NCBI GenBank assembly: GCA_016795035.1
Contig: JAEUIT010000041.1
Span: forward strand, 1 to 41,800
Length of the DNA: 41,800 nt
Reading direction: 5' to 3'
Source of the DNA: Phycisphaerae bacterium
GTDB lineage: Bacteria; Planctomycetota; Phycisphaerae; Phycisphaerales; SM1A02
In this document: positions 7,765-16,276 of the stretch, one piece after another
Layout: each line of letters opens with the position of its first letter
Numbering within the stretch: the stretch's first letter is position 1
Program-made: the position numbers and the translations under genes
The notes under the pieces: generated by a model
Databases searched by the model: none
What the model saw: only the letters and a program-made list of their open reading frames with translations
What the model was told of the DNA's origin: nothing

Positions 7765-8310
7765 ATGTCCTGGACCACCAAACCCTCGGCGACGCAGAAG
7801 ATCCCGACTCGCACGGAGCCGTACCTCACGGCGGCGATGAAGGATCGCTATGAGCGCGAGCTCATCCCTCGCTATGCGACGCGCCACGGCGCGCTCATGC
7901 CGATCTTGCACGACATCCAGCACGAGCACCGCCACATTCCGTACCAAGCGATGCTCGAGATCGCGGCCTTCCTCAAGATCACGCCGGCGGAAGTGCTCGA
8001 CACCGCGACCTTCTACGAGGAGTACTCGGTTCACGAGCGCGGCACGTGCGTGATCGGCATCTGCCAGTCGATCGCGTGCGAGGTCTGCGACCACAAGAAG
8101 CTCGTCGACCACGTGCGCGGGAAGCTCGGCATCGAGCCGCACGAGACGACCGACGACGGCAAGTTCACGTTGCTCACGCTGGAGTGCCTCGGCAGTTGCG
8201 ACACCGCGCCGGTCGCGCTCTTCAACGAGACGCTGCACGAGAAGCTGACGGTCGAGAAGCTCGACCAGCTCATCGAAGAGGCGAAGCATTCGAGCGGCGA
8301 GCACCACTGA
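7765..8310 (+). CDS. nuoE: NADH-quinone oxidoreductase subunit E, 2Fe-2S
   Basis: The 24-kDa thioredoxin-fold subunit of complex I carrying the [2Fe-2S] cluster N1a next to the flavin subunit. It is 181 residues. Cluster ligands are visible as CVIGIC near 94-99 and CLGSC near 136-140. The family segment PAEVLDTATFYEEYS precedes them. The ATG at 7765 abuts the heptad element and has no purine-rich ribosome site. Translation may therefore depend on the upstream fold or on an unstructured pyrimidine-rich start region; this is inference. It lies between nuoD and nuoF on the same strand. Confidence 0.95.
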   Translation: MSWTTKPSATQKIPTRTEPYLTAAMKDRYERELIPRYATRHGALMPILHDIQHEHRHIPYQAMLEIAAFLKITPAEVLDTATFYEEYSVHERGTCVIGICQSIACEVCDHKKLVDHVRGKLGIEPHETTDDGKFTLLTLECLGSCDTAPVALFNETLHEKLTVEKLDQLIEEAKHSSGEHH

Positions 8311-8537
8311 CGTGACGCCCATCAGGTGATCGAGGGATCGATGTCCGACGACGAGAAGAAATCCCTCATGCGGTCCTTGGGCGAATTCTTCGGACACATC
8401 GCCCAGGGCATCAAGACCGACCCGACTAAGAAGGAAGTGCGTCGAACGGTCGAAGAGGAAACCCGCCCCGACGGCGTGATCCTCCGCCGAACGACGATCG
8501 AGGAAGTCGAGCTGAAACGAGGAGCGAGGAAGACGAA

Positions 8538-8772
<235 letters not shown>

Positions 8773-8787
8773 GCCCCTTTTCTTCTC

Positions 8788-10161
8788 ATGCCCCTCACTG
8801 AACCCGCCCTCACCAAGCGCATCCCGACCTTCCCGTGGGGAGATCCGAAGAATCGTCGCACCGTCGGCATCGACGAGTACCTGGCGACCGGCGGCTACAA
8901 GTCGCTCGAGAAGGCGCTGTCCATGCAGCCCGGCGAGGTCGTCAACACGATCAAGGACGCCGTCGTGCGCGGCCGCGGCGGCGCGGGCTTCCCGGCGGGA
9001 TTGAAGTGGACGTTCCTTCCGCCGCCAGACGGCAAGACGCGCTACCTCTGCATCAACTGCGACGAGGCGGAGCCCGGCACCTTCAAGGATCGCCTCCTCT
9101 GCGACTTCGATCCGCACCTGATCCTCGAAGGCATCGCGATCGCCTGTTACGCGTGCCAGCTCGACACCGCGTTCTTCTTCATCCGCGGCGAGTATCACCA
9201 TCAGGCGAAGGTTGTGCAGCGCGCGATCGACGAGGCGTACGCGAAGGGCATCTTCGGCAAGCAGGGCCTGCTCCGCGGCGCGAGCCAGTTCAAGGTCGAG
9301 TGCTATCTGCACCGCGGTGCCGGCGCCTACATCTGCGGCGAAGAGACCGGCCTCCTCGAAGCGATCGAGGGCAAGCGCGGCTGGCCGCGCATCAAGCCGC
9401 CGTTCCCGGCGGTGAAGGGGCTCTTCGGGCGGCCCACGATCATCAACAACGTCGAGACGCTCGCCGCGTGCGTGCCAATCCTCGAGAAGGGCGTCGCGTG
9501 GTGGAAGGGCTGCGGCTGCGAGAGCACCGTCGGCGGCATGCCGAGCTACGGCCCGAAGCTGATGGGCGTCTCCGGCCACGTGAACCGTCCCGGCGTCTAC
9601 GAATGCGACCTCGGCATCCCGCTCCGCAAGCTCGTCGAGGAGTACTGCGGCGGCATGCGCAACGGCAAGAAGTTCAAGGGCGCGATCGCCGGCGGCGTCA
9701 GCATGGGCGTCCTCGGCACCGACCAGTACGACGCGGCGATGGACTTCGACATCGGCCGCAAGTGCGATGTGTTAGGCCTCGGCACCGCGTGCCCGACGAT
9801 CTTCGACGAGGACACGGACATGGTCGCGGTCGCCCGCAACATCGCCCGCTTCTTCAAGAACGAGTCGTGCGGCCAGTGCACGCCGTGCCGCGAAGGCTCG
9901 GGCTGGATGCTCAAGATCCTGACCCGCATCGAGCGCGGCGACGCCACGACGAAGGACCTCGACCTCGTCGTCGAGATCGCGGGCTCGATGGGCCTGACGC
10001 CCGGCACCACCATCTGCGGCCTGGCCGACGGCAACAACTTCGCGGTCCGCACGATCGTGAACAAGTTCCGCGGCGAGTTCGAGAAGCGCGTGAAGCCGCA
10101 CTACGTGGCGACGAGCGTGCCGGTGACGACGAGAGGGGCGGTCGGGGCGGGCGCTCGGTAG
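8788..10161 (+). CDS. nuoF: NADH-quinone oxidoreductase subunit F, FMN and 4Fe-4S
   Basis: The 51-kDa NADH-oxidising subunit of complex I, binding FMN and the N3 [4Fe-4S] cluster. It is 457 residues. The NADH/FMN glycine-rich segment RGRGGAGFPAG lies near 60, NCDEAEPGTFKDR near 90, the cluster ligands ESCGQCTPCREG near 358, and the fourth Cys in TTICGLADG near 410. The C terminus after about 440 (VATSVPVTTRGAVGAGAR) is low-complexity. The last 31 codons of the conserved C-terminal region recur in decayed form at 10272. No nuoG follows. The start lacks a Shine-Dalgarno sequence and abuts a heptad element. Confidence 0.96.
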   Translation: MPLTEPALTKRIPTFPWGDPKNRRTVGIDEYLATGGYKSLEKALSMQPGEVVNTIKDAVVRGRGGAGFPAGLKWTFLPPPDGKTRYLCINCDEAEPGTFKDRLLCDFDPHLILEGIAIACYACQLDTAFFFIRGEYHHQAKVVQRAIDEAYAKGIFGKQGLLRGASQFKVECYLHRGAGAYICGEETGLLEAIEGKRGWPRIKPPFPAVKGLFGRPTIINNVETLAACVPILEKGVAWWKGCGCESTVGGMPSYGPKLMGVSGHVNRPGVYECDLGIPLRKLVEEYCGGMRNGKKFKGAIAGGVSMGVLGTDQYDAAMDFDIGRKCDVLGLGTACPTIFDEDTDMVAVARNIARFFKNESCGQCTPCREGSGWMLKILTRIERGDATTKDLDLVVEIAGSMGLTPGTTICGLADGNNFAVRTIVNKFRGEFEKRVKPHYVATSVPVTTRGAVGAGAR

Positions 10162-10271
10162 TCGGCGTCGCGTCGGCGCGTGCTTGCGATCGATCTCCGC
10201 GAGCTTCTTCGGAGACATGTATGCGCTGTTAGGCGACGAGCCCCTGCGGGCACGGTGAGTCGATGCGCACC

Positions 10272-10367
10272 CGCACGAACGTGGGCAGGTTCCTCGGCAA
10301 GCTCAGGGAGCCGGTAAAGCGGCACCGTTTGGCCACGAGTGTTCCGGAGACGAGGAGGGGGACATGA
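10272..10367 (+). pseudogene. Decayed duplicate of the nuoF 3' end
   Basis: Read in frame, this stretch gives RTNVGRFLGKL...RLATSVPETRRGT and then TGA. It aligns without gaps to the nuoF C-terminal segment RTIVNKFRGEF...YVATSVPVTTRGA encoded at 10048-10140, with about 16 of 31 residues identical and higher identity at the DNA level. The offset is 224 bases. The rest of 10162-10426 shows no gene and no further clear nuoF similarity. It looks like the remnant of a partial tandem duplication or of a lost second nuoF. Confidence 0.6.
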
Positions 10368-10426
10368 GGGCGCGGTAAGACAGGAAAGCTCGCGGGTGCA
10401 TCTCCGTCGGTGCCGTCGTAGGGCGT

Positions 10427-10456
10427 TTGACGCCGTCGAAGCACGGCTGATACGTT
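10427..10456 (+). promoter_or_regulatory. Putative sigma70-type promoter of the 10571 beta-helix gene
   Basis: TTGACG (10427-10432), 18-base spacer, TACGTT (10451-10456). The implied leader is about 108 bases and ends in GGGGAGA, about 8 bases before the ATG at 10571. Confidence 0.5.
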
Positions 10457-10570
10457 CGTACCTTCACGCGTTTCACGCGGTCGGGTGTTGCCAGTTCAGA
10501 GAGGCACCGCCGACATTCCATCCGTCGAAGAACGGCGTCGGCCCCGTCCGACGACCGGGGAGAGTGCGCC

Positions 10571-13303
10571 ATGTCGTTGAGTAGTGGTGTGGTGATGTCC
10601 ATCCTTGCGACAGCACTCGTCATTGTGGCCGAGTCGACGCGGGCCGACGTGATAGCCGTACCAGGCGACGCTCCAACGATCGCGGACGCGATGAACATCG
10701 CCTCGGACGGTGACACGATTCAACTCGCGGCAGGAGTCTATGACGAGCCGTTCAATCTCACGAAGGCAGTGACCATCGTGGGCGACTCGGGCGACCCGTC
10801 GTTGTACGTCGTGCGTCCTATTCCGCGAGGGCGCATCATCGGACACGTGCTGGTTCCGATTCCGGCGGGGATGACAGTCTCGTTCGTCGGTGTCGAACTC
10901 TCGGGCGCTGTGCACTACCACGTAACTGGAGGCTCGCTCCACGTTGCAGCTTGCCGGATCGGCGCGCCTGGCGACCAGTTTCCCGCGATCGAAGGCACGG
11001 GCACCTCCATGACGTTCGACGAGTGTGTCTTCGCGGGACAGGGCGACTTTGCAAGTAGAGCCGTGCAATCCCATGGCGGGGCCGTGACGCTCGAGCAATG
11101 CTCGACCGATTCGATTCGCGGTGCGAACGGCCTCGTCTGGGCCGACCAGGCCGATGTGACGCTCGTCGGTTGCGTGGTCAGCGGGTGCGGCGGCGCACTC
11201 TCCGCGCTTCTTGACGTTAACGGAGGGTCCCTTCTCGTCGACCAGTCGTTTGTGGGCAACAACGACTGGATACCTGCGATTCGAGCCGTCAACACGTCAG
11301 TGCGAATCGTTGACACCGAGTTGATTGCGAATCGCAAGTTCGACAGGACTCCCGCCAGCGCGTTCGAGCTGTCAGGGCCGTCCGTAGAGCTCCTGCGCGT
11401 CACCTCGAGCGGCAACGGGCACGTGGGTTTCCAGTCGCCGTACTTGATCTCAGGGGCATCGATCCGCATTGAGGACAGCTCGTTCATCGACGAGGTCTCG
11501 AGCGAGTATGGATCGGGGACGATGGACGTCGTTGGCTCGTTTGAGGTCTCACGCACCACGTTCGCGCTGAATGCGACCGCCGGCGTCGCCGGAGTCGGGA
11601 ACTTTGTTGGCGAAGGCGTCATTCGAGAGTGTGCGTTCATCGAGAACATCGGTGGTGACGGCCACGGCGCGATCGGCCTCTCCGGCGCCATCGCGGTGGT
11701 GGCCTGTCGTTTCGAGGGCAACATTGCAGGCGATGGCGCGTACTTCGGCTCGCTTCGAGGTGGCGCTGCACTCGTGTTCGGCGGCGAGGTGTCGTTCGTC
11801 GACTGTGACTTTCTCGGGAACATCGCGGGATTTGCACCGCCCGCCTCTCGTTTCGTGAACCGCGGCGGCGCGATTGCGGTGACCGCCGGCGACCTGTACG
11901 TCGAAGGATGTCGGTTCTATGGCAACCAAACCAACGCGAGCCCGCTTCAGGTGCCCGACTCCGGTCGCGGCGGCGCGATTTCCATCGAAGGCGGTTCTGC
12001 GACGATCGTCGAGAGCGACTTTGCAGACAACGTTGCAGCCGGTTCCGGTGGCGCGATCTACTCTGCGGTCGCCGACACCGCGGTCATCGGCTGCACGATT
12101 GTCGGCAATGATGCTGCGGAGGCTGGTGGTGTCGGCGGCACGGGGACGTTGACGTCGAGTCTCGTCTGCGGCAACGCGCCGACGGATACGGACATAGGTT
12201 GGGCGGTTGACGGCTCGTCCACGGTCGGCTGCAACGTGGTGCACGTGCCGGACGATGCTGCGACCATCCAGGCAGGCATCAACAGCGTTCTTTCCGGCGG
12301 CATTGTCGTGGTCGCTCCCGGAACGTACGTCGAGACCTTCTCGCTGGCCGGCAAGGCGTTCACGCTCCTCGCGCCGGCGGGCCGCGACGACACGCTCGTC
12401 GACGGTACCGGATTCAGCGAATCGATCTGCCTCGCGAACTCGGGCGAAACGCCGGCGACCCGTGTTCGCGGCTTCACCTTCCGGAACGGCACGAGCGGGC
12501 ATCTCCTCGGACCTGGCGTGCGCGCAGGCGGTGCCTTCTACGGTTCCGCGAGTTCGCCAACGATCGAGCGTTGCCGGTTCCTCAACAACGCATCGGACTT
12601 TGGTGGCGCCGCGTACCTCAGCGCGTTCGACGGCTCCATCGTTGATTGCGAGTTCGAGTCGAACGCCGCCGCCGGCGATGCCGGCGCGCTGCAGCTTTTC
12701 GCTGGTAGCGGCCAAGTGATCGGATGCACCTTCCGCGGGAATGAGGCCAGCGTTCGCGGAGGCGCGTGCCACGTGGTGGAAGGCGACGTGGTGATCGCGG
12801 ACTCACTGTTCGAAGCGAACGAAGCGCCGCTCGCCGGCGCCATCTCGTGGTCGTTCAACCCCCCGACGCCGCAGCCGACGCCGCTCACAATCGACGGCGT
12901 CACGTTTCGCGGCAACGTCGCGGCGTCGGGCTCGGCGATTGCGGTGACAGCCGGCAACACGCTTCCCACGTTGCACCTCGTCGCGGTGTGCGGGAATGTC
13001 GGGACGCCGATAGTGGGATCGTACGTCGACCTTGGCTGTAACGTCGTGTGCATGTGCTCGTGCGACTCGTTGGCGCCGTGGCCTGACGTCGATGCCGACG
13101 GCATTCTCGACTGCGAGGATCCATGCATCGGACGATGCCCGTGCGTCGGTGACGTGGATGCAAGCGGAGTGGTGGATGGCGGCGATCTCGCGCTCGTGCT
13201 CGGCGCTTGGAGTGGAAGCGGTGCGGCTGATGTCGACGGTTCCGGCACCGTGGATGGCGGTGATCTCGCCATCGTCCTCGGGGCTTGGGGGCCGTGCGAG
13301 TGA
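10571..13303 (+). CDS. Large secreted right-handed beta-helix protein with C-terminal GAW repeats
   Basis: A 910-residue exported protein. The hydrophobic N terminus (MSILATALVIVAESTRA region) is a signal peptide. From about 35 the PGDAPTIADAMNIASDGDTIQLAAGVY segment opens a parallel beta-helix domain with many short CxFxGN-like coils, such as CAFIENIGGDGHGAI and CRFEGNIAGDGA. A second PDDAATIQAGI...VAPGTYVETF start occurs near 555, so the protein holds two helix modules. The end has a Cys-rich linker and two calcium-loop repeats, each ending GGDLA(L/I)VLGAW. Beta-helix folds are common in polysaccharide lyases and adhesins. No catalytic site is evident, so a surface or adhesive role is inferred. 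The ATG at 10571 has GGGGAGA upstream. Confidence 0.82.
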   Translation: MSLSSGVVMSILATALVIVAESTRADVIAVPGDAPTIADAMNIASDGDTIQLAAGVYDEPFNLTKAVTIVGDSGDPSLYVVRPIPRGRIIGHVLVPIPAGMTVSFVGVELSGAVHYHVTGGSLHVAACRIGAPGDQFPAIEGTGTSMTFDECVFAGQGDFASRAVQSHGGAVTLEQCSTDSIRGANGLVWADQADVTLVGCVVSGCGGALSALLDVNGGSLLVDQSFVGNNDWIPAIRAVNTSVRIVDTELIANRKFDRTPASAFELSGPSVELLRVTSSGNGHVGFQSPYLISGASIRIEDSSFIDEVSSEYGSGTMDVVGSFEVSRTTFALNATAGVAGVGNFVGEGVIRECAFIENIGGDGHGAIGLSGAIAVVACRFEGNIAGDGAYFGSLRGGAALVFGGEVSFVDCDFLGNIAGFAPPASRFVNRGGAIAVTAGDLYVEGCRFYGNQTNASPLQVPDSGRGGAISIEGGSATIVESDFADNVAAGSGGAIYSAVADTAVIGCTIVGNDAAEAGGVGGTGTLTSSLVCGNAPTDTDIGWAVDGSSTVGCNVVHVPDDAATIQAGINSVLSGGIVVVAPGTYVETFSLAGKAFTLLAPAGRDDTLVDGTGFSESICLANSGETPATRVRGFTFRNGTSGHLLGPGVRAGGAFYGSASSPTIERCRFLNNASDFGGAAYLSAFDGSIVDCEFESNAAAGDAGALQLFAGSGQVIGCTFRGNEASVRGGACHVVEGDVVIADSLFEANEAPLAGAISWSFNPPTPQPTPLTIDGVTFRGNVAASGSAIAVTAGNTLPTLHLVAVCGNVGTPIVGSYVDLGCNVVCMCSCDSLAPWPDVDADGILDCEDPCIGRCPCVGDVDASGVVDGGDLALVLGAWSGSGAADVDGSGTVDGGDLAIVLGAWGPCE

Positions 13304-13369
13304 GTTCAGGCACTCTGCGAATTTCAGCGTTGCAGATTGGAAATTGCGGCGAGGAGTGCGACGCCCAAG

Positions 13370-13622
13370 GGCATGGCGGCGCGATCGTGAACTGCTCGTC
13401 GACCGCGGAACTCGTCGGCTTCTCCGACGGGGAGCACTACGTGGCGTCGAAGCTCGCGGTCATCGGGCTGACGAAGGCGACCGCCTTTGAGGTCGCCACG
13501 CGCGGTATCCGCGTGCCCAGCGCCGCGCTAAGTGGCGCGCGTTGTCCTCTTCCTCGCATCCGACGAAGCGTCCTTCGTCACCGGCGACGCGACCCCGCTC
13601 GACGGCGGATTCACGGCGCGCT
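13370..13622 (+). pseudogene. Remnant of a short-chain dehydrogenase/reductase gene
   Basis: One frame from 13372 reads HGGAIVNCSSTAELVGFSD, then EHYVASKLAVIGLTKATAFEVATRGIRV. This contains the SDR catalytic Ser and YxxxK. A different frame from 13532 reads VARVVLFLASDEASF, then VTGDATPLDGGFTAR, the usual SDR C terminus. The N-terminal Rossmann half is missing, and about 40-45 residues between the two pieces have been lost with a frame change. No single frame can make an enzyme. The 3' end runs about 10 bases into the stop region of the convergent hydrolase gene. Confidence 0.8.
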
Positions 13623-14726
13623 CGCGGACGTCGCTCCCTCGAGGAACTCGGCGATCTGCGCGACGACGCTCTCGGGCTCGTCCCACCACACCACGTGGCC
13701 GGCGCCGGGAATCGGTCGATACTCCGCCGAAGGGAAGAGCGCCGCATACTCGTACGCCTCGGCGTAGGAGACGATGGGATCGCACTGCCCGTGCAAGACG
13801 AGGACCGGCGCGTGCATGCCCGACATGTTCGCGCGGCCGTCGCAGCGCGTGGGGCAGCGGCCGCCTGAGACGCTCGCGTAGAAGCCCGCGCCGCCTTGGC
13901 CGAGCGGCACGTTCGCGGGATCGCACGACAGGTGCTCGAGGCGCTCGACCGCGAGATCGTTCATCACGCCGTCGGCCTCGAGGTCGCTCATCAACTTCAC
14001 GTTGCAGGCGCGCGCCAGGATGACGGCGAGCACCGCGCGCACCGGCAACCCGGACCAGAGCCCCGGCGCCCGCGCGGCGAACCCCGGCGGCAACGTGAAG
14101 ACGAGGCCGGGAGGAATCGGATAGGCCGCGAGCGCCGCGTTCTCGCCGTCGGCGTCGTAGAGCACCGGCTCGATCGCGGCCGGCGCGCAGAGGACGAGCC
14201 GTTCGATCAACTCCGGGTGCGCGATCGCGAACGCCGCGGCGAGTCGGCCGCCGAACGACTGACCGATGAGGACCACGCGAGGCGCGCCGATCTTCTTCGT
14301 CACGATCTCGAGGAGATCCTCCACGTTGCCGGGAAACGAGTGGTCGAGCGGATGGGGAAGTCGATCGGAAAGGCCGGAGCCGGCCTGGTCGTAGAAGTAA
14401 ACGTCGCGGCCGCCGTCAGCAAGCGCGCCGAGCGTCGCGATCGTCGACGAATGCACGTACGCGCCCGGGCCGCCGTGGACGAAGACGATCGGCGCCTTCG
14501 CGACGACGGCGTCGCGCGCGTCGACGCGGGAATACGCGATGCGATGGCCGTTGGCGAGAAGCCAGTACTGCGTGTCGCTGCGCGCCTCGATGCGGGGATT
14601 CGACGAGTGCAACGGGATGAGGCACCAGGCCAACAGCCCGACAACGCCGGCCGCGATCGCCGCGAAGGCGTAGCGGGTGATGCGGCGCAGCAGTCGTCGT
14701 CGTCGCGTGCGTCGCTCCGTCGCCAT
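13611..14726 (-). CDS. Membrane-anchored alpha/beta hydrolase, prolyl aminopeptidase-like
   Basis: A 371-residue protein from the ATG at 14726. The N terminus is Arg-rich (ATERRTRRRRLLRRITRYA) followed by one membrane helix, so the catalytic domain probably faces the periplasm as a type II anchored enzyme. Catalytic features are the oxyanion motif FVHGGPGAYVHSS, nucleophile GQSFGG, acid Asp in LHGQCDPIV and His in GAGHVVWWDEPE. HGGPG is typical of the proline iminopeptidase branch, but related folds hydrolyse esters, so the substrate is open. A GTG at 14759 is an alternative start. A TAGTCT box (forward 14764-14769) would give a leader of about 30 bases to the ATG. It is convergent with the SDR remnant. 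Confidence 0.82.
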   Translation of the reverse strand: MATERRTRRRRLLRRITRYAFAAIAAGVVGLLAWCLIPLHSSNPRIEARSDTQYWLLANGHRIAYSRVDARDAVVAKAPIVFVHGGPGAYVHSSTIATLGALADGGRDVYFYDQAGSGLSDRLPHPLDHSFPGNVEDLLEIVTKKIGAPRVVLIGQSFGGRLAAAFAIAHPELIERLVLCAPAAIEPVLYDADGENAALAAYPIPPGLVFTLPPGFAARAPGLWSGLPVRAVLAVILARACNVKLMSDLEADGVMNDLAVERLEHLSCDPANVPLGQGGAGFYASVSGGRCPTRCDGRANMSGMHAPVLVLHGQCDPIVSYAEAYEYAALFPSAEYRPIPGAGHVVWWDEPESVVAQIAEFLEGATSASAP

Positions 14727-14819
14727 TGTGGCGCGGGCGTCGCGCGGGGTGTTCTGCACCGAGAGACTATCGCAGGGTTTCGGCGCGCCCGGCGCGACAT
14801 TGCGCGAATCCCGGCGAAA

Positions 14820-16139
14820 TCACGCGTGCGCCGCAGCGCGTGCCGACGCGCGGATCGGAAGGCGCGCCTCAAGCGCGCGTTGCAGGTCGTCGAGAACTGC
14901 GCCTCGCGCGCGGCACGACACGGCGAGGACCGGCTCGCCGCGCTTGTCCAGCCCGCCGAGGACGAGCGTCGTCCGCGAGCGCCGGCACGCGAAGGTTGCG
15001 GCATCGCTCGCACGGACGACGAGTCCAGGTCCCGTCGTGAGGACGACGATGCGGTCGGCCATCTCGACGACGAGGGCTCGCGGCCGACCAACGGCCATCA
15101 GCGACCTCACCGACACCGCGATGATCGCGATGCCAATTACGACGAAAAGCGGCCACCATGGGTACCCGTCGGTGTCCGTCGCGAGCGCCTGTGGCGGGGC
15201 AGTGACGACGAGATAGATCATGCCGGTGAGCATGATCACGGATCCGAGAGTGCGCAACCATTCCTTCCTCGTTCGCCCCGGTTGGACGCGGGCGAGGAGC
15301 CGTGACGCCACGGGCGCAAGGAGGTAGCGGAGAAACGGTGAGGACACGGAGGTGGTGATCTCCTCGCGCGTGCTCCACGTCGCGTCGCGAATGGGAATGA
15401 CCGTCCATCCGGGGTCCCAGCCCGCGGCACCGCACGGGCAGCGGTCCGCCGCGCGTTCGATGGGGCGTCCGGCGCCGCAGACGGTGCACTCGATCTCGAG
15501 GTCTTCCGAAAGGAAGCGTCGCATCAGGCGAACGGCGATCTCCTCGGAATTGACGCTCGACGCCTGACGCAGGGTGTCGACCAGATCGAGGGCGCCCTGA
15601 TGGGCGAGCTCGCGGATGCAGTCGGCGAAGATGCGGGCGTCGGCCTCGGTCGCGTCGCAGCGCATGCGGCGGAACGACGACGCCTGCGTTCGACCCTCAA
15701 GCGTCATGCCGACGTAGCCCTCGATGGAGCGATCGACGTGGCAAGCGCGAATGCTCGACCAGGGAAGCGTGAGCGTCTTCCCCGGAAGCGTCACCTGAAG
15801 TCCGCTTTCCTCGAATCTCCACGTTGCAGGGACTTCCTGGCGCGCCTTCCAGTGGGCGAGGAGGAAGCCCCCGAGCAGGACGACGGCCTGCATCGCACAG
15901 AACGACTCCCGTATCAGCGGCACCTCAAGTCGGTTGAGCACGAACCACGCCAACGCGGTTGGCCCCAGGACCGCGAATACGTATCCCCATGAGAACGCCC
16001 GTCGCTCCCCACCGGAGATCTCGCGCCGTGCGAGCGGCGACGGCGTGCCGCACTCGGGGCACGGTGTCGCGATGGGCAGGCCAGTGCGCGGATATCCGCA
16101 CCTGGTGCAGGGATGCTCGCTCGTGTGCTCGGGCGCCAC
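14820..16139 (-). CDS. Membrane protein with zinc ribbons, unknown function
   Basis: A 439-residue protein I do not recognise as a named family. It begins with a zinc ribbon, CTRCGYPRTGLPIATPCPECG, a form frequent in planctomycete membrane proteins. Two membrane helices follow (near 50-70 and 80-98), then a soluble PH-like segment (WRFEESGLQVTLPGKTLTLPW). A second ribbon is CTVCGAGRPIERAADRCPCG, and two more helices lie in the last third (IMLTGMIYLVV and WWPLFVVIGIAII). The frame is open to 16214, but the upstream part overlaps a terminator hairpin of the next gene. The GTG at 16139 sits 7 bases after TACGAT, so I take that as the start. Confidence 0.7.
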   Translation of the reverse strand: MAPEHTSEHPCTRCGYPRTGLPIATPCPECGTPSPLARREISGGERRAFSWGYVFAVLGPTALAWFVLNRLEVPLIRESFCAMQAVVLLGGFLLAHWKARQEVPATWRFEESGLQVTLPGKTLTLPWSSIRACHVDRSIEGYVGMTLEGRTQASSFRRMRCDATEADARIFADCIRELAHQGALDLVDTLRQASSVNSEEIAVRLMRRFLSEDLEIECTVCGAGRPIERAADRCPCGAAGWDPGWTVIPIRDATWSTREEITTSVSSPFLRYLLAPVASRLLARVQPGRTRKEWLRTLGSVIMLTGMIYLVVTAPPQALATDTDGYPWWPLFVVIGIAIIAVSVRSLMAVGRPRALVVEMADRIVVLTTGPGLVVRASDAATFACRRSRTTLVLGGLDKRGEPVLAVSCRARGAVLDDLQRALEARLPIRASARAAAHA

Positions 16140-16146
16140 GGCTGCG

Positions 16147-16152
16147 ATCGTA
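16147..16152 (-). promoter_or_regulatory. Putative -10 box, leaderless start of the zinc-ribbon gene
   Basis: TACGAT on the minus strand, preceded by GGG, ending 7 bases before the GTG at 16139. Confidence 0.45.
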
Positions 16153-16202
16153 CCCCGCGGGCGGCACTCCACGTTGCATCGCGTGCAACGCGGAGCGTCC
16201 GG

Positions 16203-16245
16203 AAAACGCCGCACGCCGGTCGCACTTGCGTGCGCCGGCGTGCGG
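16203..16245 (-). terminator. Strong intrinsic terminator of the 16277 beta-helix gene
   Basis: A 16-bp stem: CCGCACGCCGG (16209-16219) pairs with 16235-16245, and CGCAC/GTGCG continues inside it around a TTGC loop, with one bulged base. On the minus strand it is followed by CG and TTTT. It starts 31 bases after the stop of the minus-strand gene. Confidence 0.7.
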
Positions 16246-16276
16246 GTTCCTCTCCGGATCGGAAGGTTCGGTCAGA

